A stretch of DNA of 64,000 bases from Ambrosia x helenae (Eukaryota; Streptophyta; Magnoliopsida; Asterales; Asteraceae), in contig CM061232.1 in NCBI GenBank assembly GCA_030844895.1, forward strand, positions 88,849,769 to 88,913,768. The letters run 5' to 3'. Positions within the stretch are counted from its first letter, which is position 1, and every line of letters starts with the position of its first letter. The notes under the pieces were generated by a model that made no database searches, was not told the DNA's origin, and saw only the letters and a list, made by a program, of their open reading frames with translations. Made by a program: the position numbers and the translations under genes. Below are positions 1 through 11,577 of this stretch, in pieces.

Positions 1-292
1 AAGTACTTCAAGAATTGTTATATATAATAATATATAGGATAATATGTATTCTTGTAACTAGTCCGGTTTCAAAACATCTGTTGTAAGTTATAACTATTAT
101 TGTAACTATGTATCTTGTTTAACATGAGATAGTTCCTTTTTAGCTAAATTTCTAAAGACAGTGGGTGGAAATACTTGCCACTCTATCCATAACCAAATGT
201 CATTTGTTTCTATATCACAAAAGACAATGCACACAATGTAACAACCTTCCAACGCAACCAAAAACCTCCCAACAAATCTAACACCATAAGCC

Positions 293-1750
293 TTATAGTT
301 TGCTCTTTCCCCTTGATGACAAACTCCCCATAGCCTTGGCCCATTCCCGGAGCACAAACTTCTGCGTCTTCCCGTAGACGTCTTCGGCAACTCCCGAAAC
401 ACCACCGTTCGCGGTGCCATATATCGCGGCAAGTTATTCCGGCAGTAGGCTATCAGCTCATCTTCTTTCAACTTGTATCCTTGTTTTAGCTCTACAAAAG
501 CACACGGTGTCTCTCCCCAATGCTCGTCGGGTCGGCCCACGACTGCAGCTTCGAGAACCGATGGATGCCGAAAAAGCACGGATTCCACCTCGATTGTACT
601 AATATTCTCGCCTCCGGATATTATAATATCTTTTGACCGATCTTTGAGTTCGATGTAACCATCCAAATGTCGAACGCCTAAATCCCCGCTCCGAAACCAC
701 CCGTCTTTGAAAGCTTCTTGTGTCGCGTTAATATCGTTTAAGTACCCGTTCATCACCGTGTTTCCTCGGAACATGACCTCGCCCATTGTTTTTGCGTCCC
801 ACGCAACACTTTTCATCGTCACAGGGTCTTTAACGTCGACTTCTTCTAACCCTAAATGATTAACACCTTGTCGCGACTTAAGTTTTGCTTGATTTTCCAA
901 TGGTAGCGTGTTCCACTCAGGTTTTGGGGCACACACGGTTCCTGGACCGTACGTCTCCGTGAGACCATACGCGTGACACACATCGAACCCAAGCTGCTCC
1001 ATACCGAACACCACCTGCGAAGGCGGAGGCGCTCCACCCGTCATCACTGTCACCTTCCCAGGAAGTGAGACCCGCTCAGTTTCTGGCGCGTTAATTATCA
1101 TGTTCAAAACCGTGGGGGCGCCACCCATGTGTGTAACCCCGTGTCGAGATATAGATCCGAAGATCCCCTTCGCGGTCACCGCCCGTAGACACACATTGGT
1201 GCCGCCCTGCGCCGCCACGGCCCACGTCAAACACCAACCGTTGCAATGAAACATCGGAAACCGTCCATAAGTATACTGGCATCGACCGCATTTCATTAAG
1301 TAAAACCGCAGCTAACGAGTTCAAATACGCGCCCCGGTGACTATACACCACCCCTTTCGGACTCGAAGTCGTACCCGACGTATAATTAAGCGCGATCGGA
1401 TCACACTCGTCGATCGGTCTCCTAATCTCAAAATCAAGACTTCCCATTGCCAAAAGAGCTTCATATTCAACAACTTCCAACTTGTTCGGCGCCGAAAGTT
1501 CACCGGAATCCAAAATCAAGACAATTTGAGGCACCGTAGCTGATGATTTCGACATGATTTCGATTGCGCCTTTAGCAACATCTATAAACTGGTGATCAAC
1601 AAATATGAGTTTGGCATTTGAATGCTTAAGCAAAGTTGAGACCATTTTTGAATCATGACGGATATTGAGGGTGCAAAGAACAGCTCCAGCCATCGGAACA
1701 GCGAAATGGAGCTCGTACATTGCCGGGATGTTTGGAGCCAGGACAGCAAC
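293..1750 (-). CDS. AAE1: AAE1-like exon 2
   Basis: Second exon, opening after a GCAG acceptor at 1751-1754. It holds the AMP-binding core and the C-terminal lid domain. Read left to right on its own strand it changes frame twice, near 1259 and near 372. Both changes lie inside short homopolymers. No stop codon other than those caused by the shifts interrupts the family-like reading. Confidence 0.85.
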
Positions 1751-3439
1751 CTGCTCGTCAATGCAAACAACCAAAAAAAACATAATAAATAAAACAAACT
1801 AAAAGAAGAATGTGTTACATAAGTACATAACCAAGACCGTTATTATGAATTTATGATTATAAAAAAAAAAAGTAACACATTTATTTATATTTTTAATTGG
1901 GGCATTTTATTTTTCTTGGATTTACTTTAATTTAACTTTCATATATTCAGTCCATTTTAGAACACGTATAAAATGACAACTTTCTGTAAACCTGAGAGCT
2001 AAATCAAGATTTTTGAGGTAACCATCACTCCATGAATCCATGACCGCAAAAGGGTGATATACCAATTAATATCCGTTCAAATAAAACAATCAAGTGATCC
2101 AGTAACGAAGCTTGACCCAAAACTTCAGGGGTCGGAAATAACTAGTTTTGAGGGTCGAAAACCAATTTCGGAGGGTCGAAACTGTATATACCAAAAAATT
2201 TCTATGCGAATACTATATAATCGGAACTTCTGAGCGAAAATTCGGGGGGCCGGCCGCCCCGCCCCTTAAAAGTTACGCCACTGAAGTGATCGAAATCTAT
2301 ACCTTACTTTTTTTTTCTCAATTTCATAATTTTCAAATTACATCAAAACAGCAGACAGACAACAAGCTGCACCGCAACCAATTTCTAGATTGCGAACCCT
2401 ATCTACTAAATATAAACTCCTATCCCATGAAGTTGAAATATTGTTATAGATAACTCGTTGGACCCTGATCAGAAAACAAATAGCTTTTGATGCTAGAAAG
2501 CCAAAGATGGCAAAAGCGTCCAAAACATGTTGGTTTTTTTAACAAGTTTTAGCATGTTTTTTCGCAATTCACTCACTTTTTCAAATGCAGCATTAAATAT
2601 TACTCATTTTTTAAAGTGAAATGGATTTTTTATATATTAAAGTGAAATGGATGTTCTAAACAATAGAAACGTACGTTACTTATGATAATCAAACCGAATC
2701 TACACAATATACATTGGATCTGAACGGAAACCGACCCCACACAATATATTTTAGTTCTGAAAATAAATAAAAACCGACCCCACACAATTATATATTAGGT
2801 CCGCATCTACGTCACTTGATCAAAGAATCATTATTGTTCTCAAAAGTTGACTTTTTTTGGTCAACTGAAGCCGTTCTAATTCCTTTAATAAACAAAGGTA
2901 ACAAAAACATATTTTTTTTTAAGTTCAAAATAAACACTTATTTCATAACTGGCAAATTAGATAAGGATAAGGATAAGTAGGCGAGAGCCATAAATAAACT
3001 TTCGTTTCATAAGTGGCAAAATCATATGAAAGTGTAAAAACTGTTTTGACTACAAGAAGTCAAAAGTAAATGTTTGGAACAGAGGAGCAAATGTTGGGTT
3101 GATTCGCTAATTAATCCATCATAAGTTCATAACACACGATCGATCAACAAAACAAATTATTCGAGCATTACCCGATCAATAAAACAATTGATAACTAAAT
3201 CAGCCAAATTAAGCAAAAAATCATGAAAAACTTACAACATCTCCACGAGAAATTCGAAACCTTGAAGCAATCGAAGAAGCGAGTTTCACACATCGTTCAT
3301 GAGTATCCTTCCATGTAAACTTAACATGATCACCATACACAACTGATAATCTGTCTCTGTAAACAACAGAAGATCTCTCCAAGAAGCTGATCGGGGAGAG
3401 AGGAATGTAATTTGCAGCACAACGAATCGTACCTTCCAT
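293..3439 (-). CDS. AAE1: AAE1-like peroxisomal acyl-activating enzyme (acyl-CoA ligase), two frameshifts
   Basis: AMP-dependent acyl-CoA ligase of the ANL superfamily: it would adenylate a carboxylic acid with ATP and transfer it to CoA in peroxisomes. Exon 1 is 3439-3236 and exon 2 is 1750-293; they join in phase 0 (GDV|VAVLAPN) across a GT/AG intron. Visible in order: N-terminus MEGTIRCAANYIPLSP, AMP-binding loop YTSGTTSSPKGVV (near 1350-1390), MFHCNGW, YGLTETYGPGT, hinge GWFRSGDLG, KDIIISGGENIS, and PKTSTG before the catalytic lysine. The last residues, read in the shifted frame, are SKL, a PTS1 peroxisome signal (296-304), with stop TAA at 293-295. One extra base in the AAA run at 1258-1260 and one missing base in the CCC run at 371-373 break the frame. 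Allowing for these the protein is about 553 residues, normal for the family. It is either a young pseudogene or an intact gene with homopolymer sequence errors. The exact substrate cannot be read from the sequence. Confidence 0.88.
1751..3235 (-). other. Intron of the AAE1-like gene
   Basis: 1,485-bp GT...AG intron, AT-rich. It contains one identifiable insertion, the hAT MITE at 2100-2283. Nothing coding was seen in the rest. Confidence 0.8.
2100..2283. mobile_element. hAT-type MITE in the AAE1 intron
   Basis: 184-bp non-autonomous element with an exact 8-bp target duplication AAGTGATC at 2092-2099 and 2284-2291, the length expected of hAT transposons. The ends are CAGTAACG on the left and, inverted, CAGTGGCG on the right, so the terminal repeats are short and imperfect. 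The right part is GC-rich (CCGGCCGCCCC). It has no coding capacity. Confidence 0.85.
3236..3439 (-). CDS. AAE1: AAE1-like exon 1
   Basis: First coding exon, 68 codons, starting at the ATG read from 3439 and ending at the donor GTAAGT whose first base is 3235. It carries the N-terminal part of the ligase up to the conserved GDV. The start is supported by family-like residues directly after it and by the absence of an upstream in-frame extension that looks coding. Confidence 0.85.
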
Positions 3440-3520
3440 TAATTACCAAATTCTAATATTGTTGGGGTGTTTTTCTGAGGATTTTGAAGATAAATGTGAT
3501 TCTAATAGTGTGTTTTGTAG

Positions 3521-3529
3521 TACTTATAG
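3521..3529 (-). promoter_or_regulatory. Candidate TATA box of the AAE1-like gene
   Basis: On the minus strand this reads CTATAAGTA, about 80 bp upstream of the ATG at 3439, a usual spacing for a plant TATA box plus short leader. Judged by eye only. Confidence 0.4.
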
Positions 3530-3665
3530 TGATTATTTTTGTTAATATTAATATGTGTGTGTGTCTTCTAGTGGGGATGAAGGTGACGTGTGTGGTGGTT
3601 GATGACATGTTGACCTCACAAAGTATAAATTTCCGACGTGGATAATGGTTTAAACTATTTTATAA

Positions 3666-3710
3666 CTAGTGAGTCTCGCACGTTGCGGCAGAGACACGGC
3701 GAGTTCGTTA
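3666..3710 (-). mobile_element. Helitron-like 3' terminus
   Basis: Read on the minus strand, the sequence forms a small hairpin CGCAACGTGCG followed by a short spacer, CTAG and then T, the typical Helitron 3' end. The terminus is at 3666, about 230 bp upstream of the AAE1 start codon. The body should run to the right. I could not find its 5' TC end, so its extent is unknown. Confidence 0.5.
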
Positions 3711-3955
3711 ATAAGTCTTGAAAACAACTTATGGCGTTAGGGTATACTGACGGAGTTAGAAACTTCTAAGTGGGGCGTCAATAAACAAATAAATTTAGAT
3801 CATAAGTTAATTGTAATTTTTCCATTTCAAGGAAGTTTCGTTTCATTTTCCATTCATCACAACATTTTTTTATAATACTGATAAAAATCGTTTTATTTTT
3901 AACAATCACCTTTTTCCCATCGTTTTATTTAAAAAAAAATCAACGATGTTGAACA
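3711..3955. other. Unassigned AT-rich DNA
   Basis: Probably body of the Helitron ending at 3666, or old intergenic DNA. No ORF, repeat pair or RNA signal recognised. Confidence 0.3.
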
Positions 3956-4141
3956 ATGGGAGCAACGTTGTTGACCGACGCACTGTTGAACAGTGTATAC
4001 TACGTATCGAGTTTACAAAGCAACATCATAAGTTTTGATCAACTAACGGAAGGTGGAGGAGACAAACATATGAAACACGATTTGCTAACCATTCATAACA
4101 ATATTGATAAGCTTATCATGAAGGTGCCAAAGACCAAGTAG
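3956..4141 (+). pseudogene. Copia protease-region fragment
   Basis: A 61-residue open fragment with VYYVSSLQSNIISFDQLTEG and later LLTIHNNIDKLIMKVPKTK. This is the stretch between protease and the GAG-pre-integrase domain of Ty1/Copia polyproteins (compare the usual VPxLKxNLLSxxQL pattern). The protease active site and everything downstream are missing. The following 390 bp lead straight into a 3' LTR, so the element has a large internal deletion. Confidence 0.65.
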
Positions 4142-4523
4142 TGCTTGTACACGATCGGCGTCAAGATAGCATGTCTAGGTACACAAGTTAGCATGATTGG
4201 AATGAAGAATTTTAAGGGTTGGAATTTACAAAGAAATGAAATGAACGAAGATAAGCCAAGTACTAGCCAAATGTTCTCAGAGATCCAAGTCTAATTGTCA
4301 AACCCAAAATTCATAGTCCAAAGAAGAATGTTCAACAGTTTAAAAGAGAGCTTAAGAAATAGATTCAAGCCCAACGAAGGAAGTGTATCGATCGCAAGAA
4401 GGAAGTGTGTGTTTAAGCTAAGTGAAGCCTAAAGAACATCACGAGAGATTACAACGAGCCTTGGGAGAATCAAGTTGAAGAGATGCTTGGAGTTGAAGAT
4501 CCACATATTTCGAGTCTGAAATT

Positions 4524-4818
4524 ATGAGGGAGATTGTTGGTAATTTACGAACCTCAAGTCAAAAGTCGGTGAACTTTGGGGGATCAATGTTGACAAGTCA
4601 ATTATAGTTAGTTAATTTTTCTAATTACATTACATCAATGACTTGGCTAACAAGTTAGGATTTGACATTATTAGGATAGAAAAATCGAGTAATCGTTTGA
4701 GAGATTGTAGTTCACTTTTGAGTTATATAAATATTTCTCAGTCATAATATTAAAGGGACTTATTGTTAGGCTTGCGACGGTGTACCAGCCAAACACGCCA
4801 AAACTTAGGAATGCCTGG
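4524..4818 (+). mobile_element. Truncated Copia 3' LTR with polypurine tract
   Basis: A purine-rich tract (ATGAGGGAGAT, 4524-4534) is followed by TGTTGGTAATTTACG, the usual layout of a Copia polypurine tract and 3' LTR start at 4535. A TATATAAATA promoter box lies at about 4722-4731. The LTR runs into a Gypsy-type LTR at 4819 and seems cut there. It belongs with the protease fragment at 3956. Confidence 0.55.
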
Positions 4819-7800
4819 TGTCACACCCCGCCAAGGTGGAAACACGGGGATGTTATTCGAAAGGTTTTCAAGCACAAGGTTCGAGCAACACATAAGATGT
4901 AAATTAAATAGATACCATCAAAAGGTAAACGTTGCCATAAATTATAAGGAAGAACATAACATTGTTTGAAAACGAAATATTGTCTGAAATTTCATGGTTC
5001 AAATACCAAGACATAACGTAGCTAACATAACCCAACCAATGATGGTACCACATAGTGCATGCTCAAACCCTTATCTCAAGTCTCCGCCGTGCATGATCAA
5101 TTACCTGAAAAACATGCATAAAAGATTTGTCAACATAATGTCGGTGAGTTCACAGGTTTTAATGTACTATGTAAAGCGCTCGTGAAATTCGTGTATGACC
5201 AATCATAGGCTAGCTAAGCGAATGATTACTGTGCAAACCATGAGTCCCATAACTAAACCTTTTGACTGTTGTGCCTCGCGCATTGTACAATAAAAATAAC
5301 GTATGTATAGTAAAATACTAACACTCTTTTGCATGTAACCGGTTAGAGCGACTAACCAAGAGGGTGGGTGTCAACCCAATAGATCTATTAAAGTGTTCCA
5401 TGGCTTTTGATAGTTAATGGTTATAGTTTAATGTAAGTACTAGGACTGTTGAGCTCATGAACCAAATATCTCATGTTCCACCTGGTAGTCACGATAGAAT
5501 AACACACCGAAATGAAATGTACTAAAATGTAGCATGTTTATCCCCTAAAATGGAAAACAGTAAAATGGGGTCGTGAAACTCACCTGGTGACTGAAAATAA
5601 GGTCCGGTAAAGCAGAAAAGTGGAATAGCTACTGTCCTGACAAATGATACCCTATAATTATCAAGGACATAGTATGTTGTACGGTCTTGTTGTTTATTAT
5701 ACAAGTTGTTCGCCCGACTTGTGGACCCTTAAGTTAGTTATATGTGGGCCATATTTCGTGCACGTGACAAATATTACTTGGTTCACTTGTACTTTGTACA
5801 ATGTACGGTTTCGAGAACTCTAGGCGTTTTATTGTAAAACCGTATCCATTGTGAACAAAATGGGCCCCACATGTCATCATGGGTTATAGATTGTTTCCAA
5901 TCCTAACATGTGTAGTCGTTTTTATAGAAAAATGAACATTTTAACATATGTTTATGTTAACATAGGTTAGTATGGTATAGCCGAAACTTCCCAATAATAT
6001 TGACCTCAAATCTGATCATTTAATGCATCCAAAATGAGTTGCTTGTGTTTAGCAATATATATTCGAATGGTTACTAGTGTGTTTTTAAATGAACTCATGC
6101 ATAATTACTCACATAACATGGCATAGTTTCGGTTATACATATACATGTGTGTTTGATTCCGAATCGATTTCTTGATGATTAATAAAGTCGTATGTTGTTT
6201 TTAAAGCATTATTCATGTTGTGGGTGCATTATCTAAGTCAATTTATATCTCATGTGTGAGTGTTTAGCTTAGGTGCGATCATGTATACAAATGTACGTGT
6301 GTGTATGTGTGCTTATTAATCGACGTCAATCTATAATAACAATATAATGCCTTTAAAATAACTAACTTTTGTGTATTGTGGGGTCGAGTTCATGGTGTTT
6401 AAAAGTTCGGGGGTCGGGTTAATAATGAGGGCCGATTGTTTAAAGATAAACTAGATGTTTTGGGTTAGTTAGAAGTACCTAGTTGGAGAGATGATGTAAC
6501 CAAATGCTTGGACCTTCAAAGCCTCCAATCGAGTTTCCAACCTTGAGTCTTGTAGCCTTGTAGTGAGAGATGGTGATGGCTTGTGGTGTGATGGGGTCGG
6601 ACGAGAGGAAATCAAGAGGGAAGAAGAGAATTTGTGTGTTTAAGTGTGGTGCCAAGCTTGTTTCCAACATCCTTATATAGCTGATGGATTGAAGGGTCAC
6701 ATGGGTCAATCTTTCAAGTAGAGTAGATAATAAACTTTGGGGTGTGTTTTAAGATGAAAGTTAGGCCTATAATGCTGAAGGATCTTGATGAAAATGATGG
6801 TGCCATGTTGATCCTTCTTAGCCGATTTGTTGTCTTCCAAAACAAGATAGGTGTAGTGTTCTAGGGTGGTGTCATGGTGGGTTGACCCTTCCAAAGGTGT
6901 GTAAGAGTTGGACATTGTGGGTGATTGTGACATTTCCTTGGTTCTTTGTTTGTTTTCGGCCAAGAGATAGAAACAAGGTGTCCTTCATCCATTTTTGGCT
7001 TGTGTCAACACTTGTGAGTGGCGAGTTGTCTATGAAAGTTCCATTTAAGTGTAAATTAGTTGGTTTTTGTCCCATGTACCATGCATGATAAGGGTTTGGG
7101 CTGGTGGAGTCACTTTCGGCCGATGATAAAAAGGAGAAAGGAGGAATGTTGGTTTTAAACTAAATGTTGAAGGTTATCATCCTTGGTAAGTGGGGTAGTG
7201 TATTGAGCCAAAAGCATATAAGATTTGAAAAGATAATATGAAAACGACTTGTGTGTCATAGGGTTTGGTTTGGTTCAGCTGTGTGTGGTTTCAAGGCAAT
7301 CATCATAGTCTTGGTTCATTGTCATTGGGATGAGTAGTGTCATAACGTAATTTACTAGAATGGTATAAACTAGGATGTGTCATGAATTTTTTGAAAGAGA
7401 CTTGTGGCTTGTCTTAGTTGTTTCGGCCGAATAGGAAGGAGAGCAATGAAAGATCTTTCCAATTTGGGTTATGATCATGATCTAGGAACTAGTATGATTA
7501 TATGTCAAGACCCTTTTGTGGTGCAAGATAATTATCATGGGAGCAAATCAATTATAATAGGTTAATGTCCATCCATGTGTATGTATATGTGCACTATGCC
7601 GAGTGTATATGTGTGTACATATGTATTTGGCTTTTGTCTTGTTCCATAATATGTGTATATAATTCCGATTGTATATACATATGAAGGTGTAGGCATAGTG
7701 TTGATGAGAAGGAACACTAGTTAGCATAGGTTATAATCGACCATTCACACCAAAATATAACTTGGTTTTTAATTAGGTTATAAAAATGCTTGATGACGAT

Positions 7801-7888
7801 ATTAGCATGTATCATTTTCCACAAGTTATGGGCCCATGAACACATGTTATTGGATGTTAACTTATGATAATATTTGTGGTTCATTAAG

Positions 7889-7921
<33 letters not shown>
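7889..7921. repeat. (AT)n(AC)n microsatellite
   Basis: About nine AT units running directly into about eight AC units. Short ORFs with YIYI or HTHTH runs across it are artefacts. Confidence 0.9.
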
Positions 7922-8252
7922 TGTGTTATTGAGAGGCTTATCATGTGTTATTGAGTATTACCAACTTGAGATAACACATGCTTGTTCTTTGGGAGTGTTT
8001 AATGACTTGTGTGAGAGTTATCCTCATAAATCACATGGTGATTGTTCGGGTTTGAGTAGATTGTGTAGTTTTCCACTTGGGCATTGTTAATTGTATTATT
8101 GTTTCGTTCATACTAATCAGGTATCCGATTGCTCTCTGTTGAGTGTGTGATTGGCTTTCTTGTCCAACGCCAATTGCCTTGTATAGTCCGGGTGTTGTAT
8201 GCATAAACGGATAATCAATTGCATTTTTATAATAACGCATGCTTTACTAGAC

Positions 8253-8264
8253 GGGGGGGGGGGG
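8253..8264. repeat. Poly-G run of 12
   Basis: An uninterrupted run of twelve G, unusual in this AT-rich DNA. Its length may be unreliable in the assembly. Confidence 0.85.
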
Positions 8265-8362
8265 TTTATAATGTGTGTAGAAATGTCTAATTATGCACAT
8301 GAAATGACAACAATAAGCATAATGCGTACAGATGTTGACCTGGATCGTTGACTGGTGTCACA

Positions 8363-9105
8363 CTCGGCCACATCAAATTTGTCTAAAATAAGCTTAATTT
8401 CGTTTTTTTTATTTTTAGGATAAATCGGGCCGAAAACGAACAAACGAAGCAATTCTGGACGAAAAACGAAGATCATGCTGATCCGAAGGTTAGGCACACC
8501 CCGTGCCTTGGCCATAAAAAGAAAAATAAGATATTTTGAAGATCCAGAGATCGCGTGAGCCCTACAAAGCGGACCACGTGACGTGTCTCAAGTGCCACAC
8601 CCCGTGCTTGAAACCCATTTAGGCACAAGCCTTGTAATTTAGGCGCGAGCTGTGCCTTATGTCCATACTCTATAAAAGGGTAGCCCCACCCTCATTTCAA
8701 CTTGCTCAATTCTTTTCTCACGTCCTACAATACACTCTACTTCTATCCCTTATATTAAGCTTTGTAATTTTAATATTTTTAAGAACTATATAAATATTTA
8801 TTAATCTTGTGATGACTTATCCCGAAATATATCTTTAAAGCTATGAGTGGCTAAAGTCTCGTGGGTGTTTAGGGGATTCAACCCTTTTGATAGGGATTTA
8901 ACTATAATAAGCTATGGAAGAACAAGGGGTGAGGTTATGGTTTGGGACTTTTGGGTTGGTAGTTCATGCCTTGGTGTGGAGATTGGATCAAAAGACCAAA
9001 GGACTTGGTTTATTGAGGATTAAACTAATATTGCCACACTAAAACTCTATGTTGAATGCTTTTCCTACTAATGTGTCAACAAAGTGGGTGAGATAGATCC
9101 CTTAT
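8363..9105. other. Unassigned region with a TATA-like box
   Basis: No coding ORF recognised. A TATAAAAGGG box at 8671-8680 is followed by a pyrimidine-rich stretch, as in a promoter and leader, so this may be part of an older LTR. It was the target of the Gypsy element at 9106, whose right flank continues at 17750. Confidence 0.35.
8671..8680 (+). promoter_or_regulatory. TATA-box-like motif
   Basis: TATAAAAGGG followed by a C/T-rich leader. No gene follows that I can identify, so it may be a relic LTR promoter. Confidence 0.3.
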
Positions 9106-10579
9106 TGTAACGACCCGATTTCCACCGAGTCGTTACCGATTGGTAGTTAGTTTCCTAACTAGTTTTATAGTTTTAACTTCCAATTTCTAAAACCGGTTTC
9201 TTGTGCCCATATTACAAACAACACTTTTAACTCAAAACATAGTTATATTATACATTACACCAACACTTTCCAACCATAGTTCGGCCGAAGCCCTTTTACA
9301 ACCTTTAGTTTTGAAAACGTCACACTACAACATGATTCTACTTTATTTATAAACATCATACTTCACTCGATAAGTTCACTAACACCATAACTGAGCTCGG
9401 GTTCCATGATAATCTCCTGAAATGTATGTTTAAAATACGTTAGTCGAAACTAGTGAGTGATGCCAAGACTTTAACAATCTTTTAGACACATGCATGTAAT
9501 CGTCCGGTCATTCTATTTTTGAGTATAGATCGATTATGCATGGTCCCGTAGCCTCTAATCGGCCCGGGTCTATACTCTTTGATACCGAATGGATCCACTC
9601 TACGTAGTTTCTATCCGACCGGTTTCTATTATTTCTATTGGATCATGATCAATCAATGACTTTCAAAAACAAACAAACATACATCTACCCCAAAACATTT
9701 AAAAGCTATTATGGGGTGCAAACACTCACTTGTTGTTCTTCCACTTGATTTCTAAAGTTGATGACTTGCTCGGAAACTATGCGGACTACCTGTTTGCCAC
9801 ATAACCACGATTACAAACACACAAATATATATTAGTTAGCTGACCATTACAGCTTGGCACTCGTGATTTCTACAAGTTAAGGATTAGAACTTACCCGGAT
9901 GAATCTTAGCGGCCGGTTTAACACCGTAGCCGTAGGTTAGTTATAAGATGGATATGCTTGTATATGGTAAAAGATTGAAAGGAAAGGGTAATTATTATGG
10001 TGAATGACTTCCGATTGATAGGGATGAAGGGTTAAGAGATTGCATGTTGAAGATGAAGATGAAAGGTTGAGTGTGGGTTTCGAAGAGGAGTTGCTGGTTT
10101 TGAGGGATAGGTTACATGCATGCCATGATTATCCTAGATATAGATTAGATAGGTGGTGTTTTGTAAGGGATCTTGGATTGCTTAGGTGTAAAAATGGCGG
10201 CACCCTTACATCATCCTAATGGGCCGGCCATATAATTAAGAAGGGGTCTTGATGTTTCTAGTTTAAGGTTGTGGGCTTTATTATCACCTAAATCACCGGC
10301 CCAATATTAATAATCGTACCCAATTACTTGGCCCAGCAAGATAGTATTTATCGGCCCACTTAATAATATTATATCGGCCCACTAAATTAGCTTAACAAGA
10401 TCAATATTCGAGCCCAAACACTCGGCCCATTGCATCGGGTTTATTAACAAGCCGGATATTAGTTGGGCCCTAATTGGGCTGAGTGGGCTTTAGGTGTTAT
10501 ATCCGGGTAAGTATATTGGGCTACACCTTAAGGTGGCCCAATATTATTCTAATAATTTTTATTTCGTTTAGTCGTTACA
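9106..10579 (-). repeat. Gypsy 1 3' LTR
   Basis: 1,474 bp, TGTAACGACCCG...GTCGTTACA on the plus strand. It begins with an inverted GTAACGA/TCGTTAC pair. Almost identical to 16275-17749. Confidence 0.95.
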
Positions 10580-10590
10580 TTCTGCCCCCC

Positions 10591-11531
10591 TTAGAAAATG
10601 TCGTCCCCGAAATTGTTTTTATATTGTACCTGATTCATAAATAGGTGGGGGTATTTTGCTCTCATCATATCCTCACGTTCAAATGTGAATTCAGGACCTC
10701 GTCTAGCATTCCACTTAACTTGTACTATCGGTATCTTTCCCCTTCTTAGTCTTCTTTCTTGTTGTGATACAATTTCTATAGGTTCCTCTGTAAATCGTAA
10801 TTGGGGGTTTACTTGAATATCATCTAAAGGAATGATAGCTTGTGTATCTACTACACATTTTCGGAGGTTGGAGATATGAAAAACATCATGGATCCCGTCT
10901 AATTCTGGAGGTAACTCTAGACGATAGGCTACCTGTCCAATTCTTTCCTTTACTTGATACGGTCCTATATAGCGTGGGTTAAGTTTTCCCCGTTTTTGAA
11001 ATCGTATGACACCTTTCCATGGGGATACTTTTAATAGGACGTAGTCTCCTATCTGGAATTCTAACGGTCTTCTCCGATTATCTGCATAGCTTTTCTGTCG
11101 ACTCCTGGCTTCCTCCAGTTTTCTCTTGATTTGAACTATCTTGTCTGTAGTTTCTTGAATAATTTGTGGGCCGGTAAGTTGGTTTTCTCCAATTTCATTC
11201 CAACAAATTGGAGATCTACACTTTCTACCATATAGTGCTTCAAAGGGCGCAGCTTGTATAGAAGCGTGATAACTATTATTGTACGAAAATTCTATTAATG
11301 GTAGATGAGTGTCCCAACTTCCCCTAAACTCCAGAACACAAGCTCGTAACATATCTTCTAGTGTTTGAATTGTTCTTTCACTTTGTCCATCTGTTTGTGG
11401 GTGATATGCAGTGCTAAGCCTGATTTGAGATCCTAAGGCATCTTGGAACTTTCCCCAAAATCTAGAAGTGAAACGGCCATCACGATCTGAGATAATAGAG
11501 AGGGGAATTCCATGCCTTGTTACTATCTCCC

Positions 11532-11577
<46 letters not shown>

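Larger units (their letters stand above)
4819..8362 (-). mobile_element. Probable solo Gypsy LTR or LTR fragment
   Basis: Starts TGTCACACCCCGCC and could end at GGTGTCACA (8362), the TG...CA form of the other large Gypsy LTRs here. It also shares their internal landmarks in the same order: a GTCAACATAA..GGTGAGTTCACAG block near 5130-5155, CCAATAGATCTAT near 5377, and a GTGAAACTCACCT block near 5573. That orientation makes it minus strand. The flanking five bases, CCTGG and CTCGG, do not match, so the right boundary is uncertain. Short ORFs inside look like chance. Confidence 0.45.

Noticed and set aside
7717..8090. Small ORFs with YIYIYI or HTHTH stretches
   Set aside because: They are translations of the AT/AC microsatellite in opposite frames.
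4819..8362. Complete LTR element with internal region
   Set aside because: No primer site, polypurine tract or second LTR; only LTR landmarks are present, so it was kept as a solo LTR candidate.
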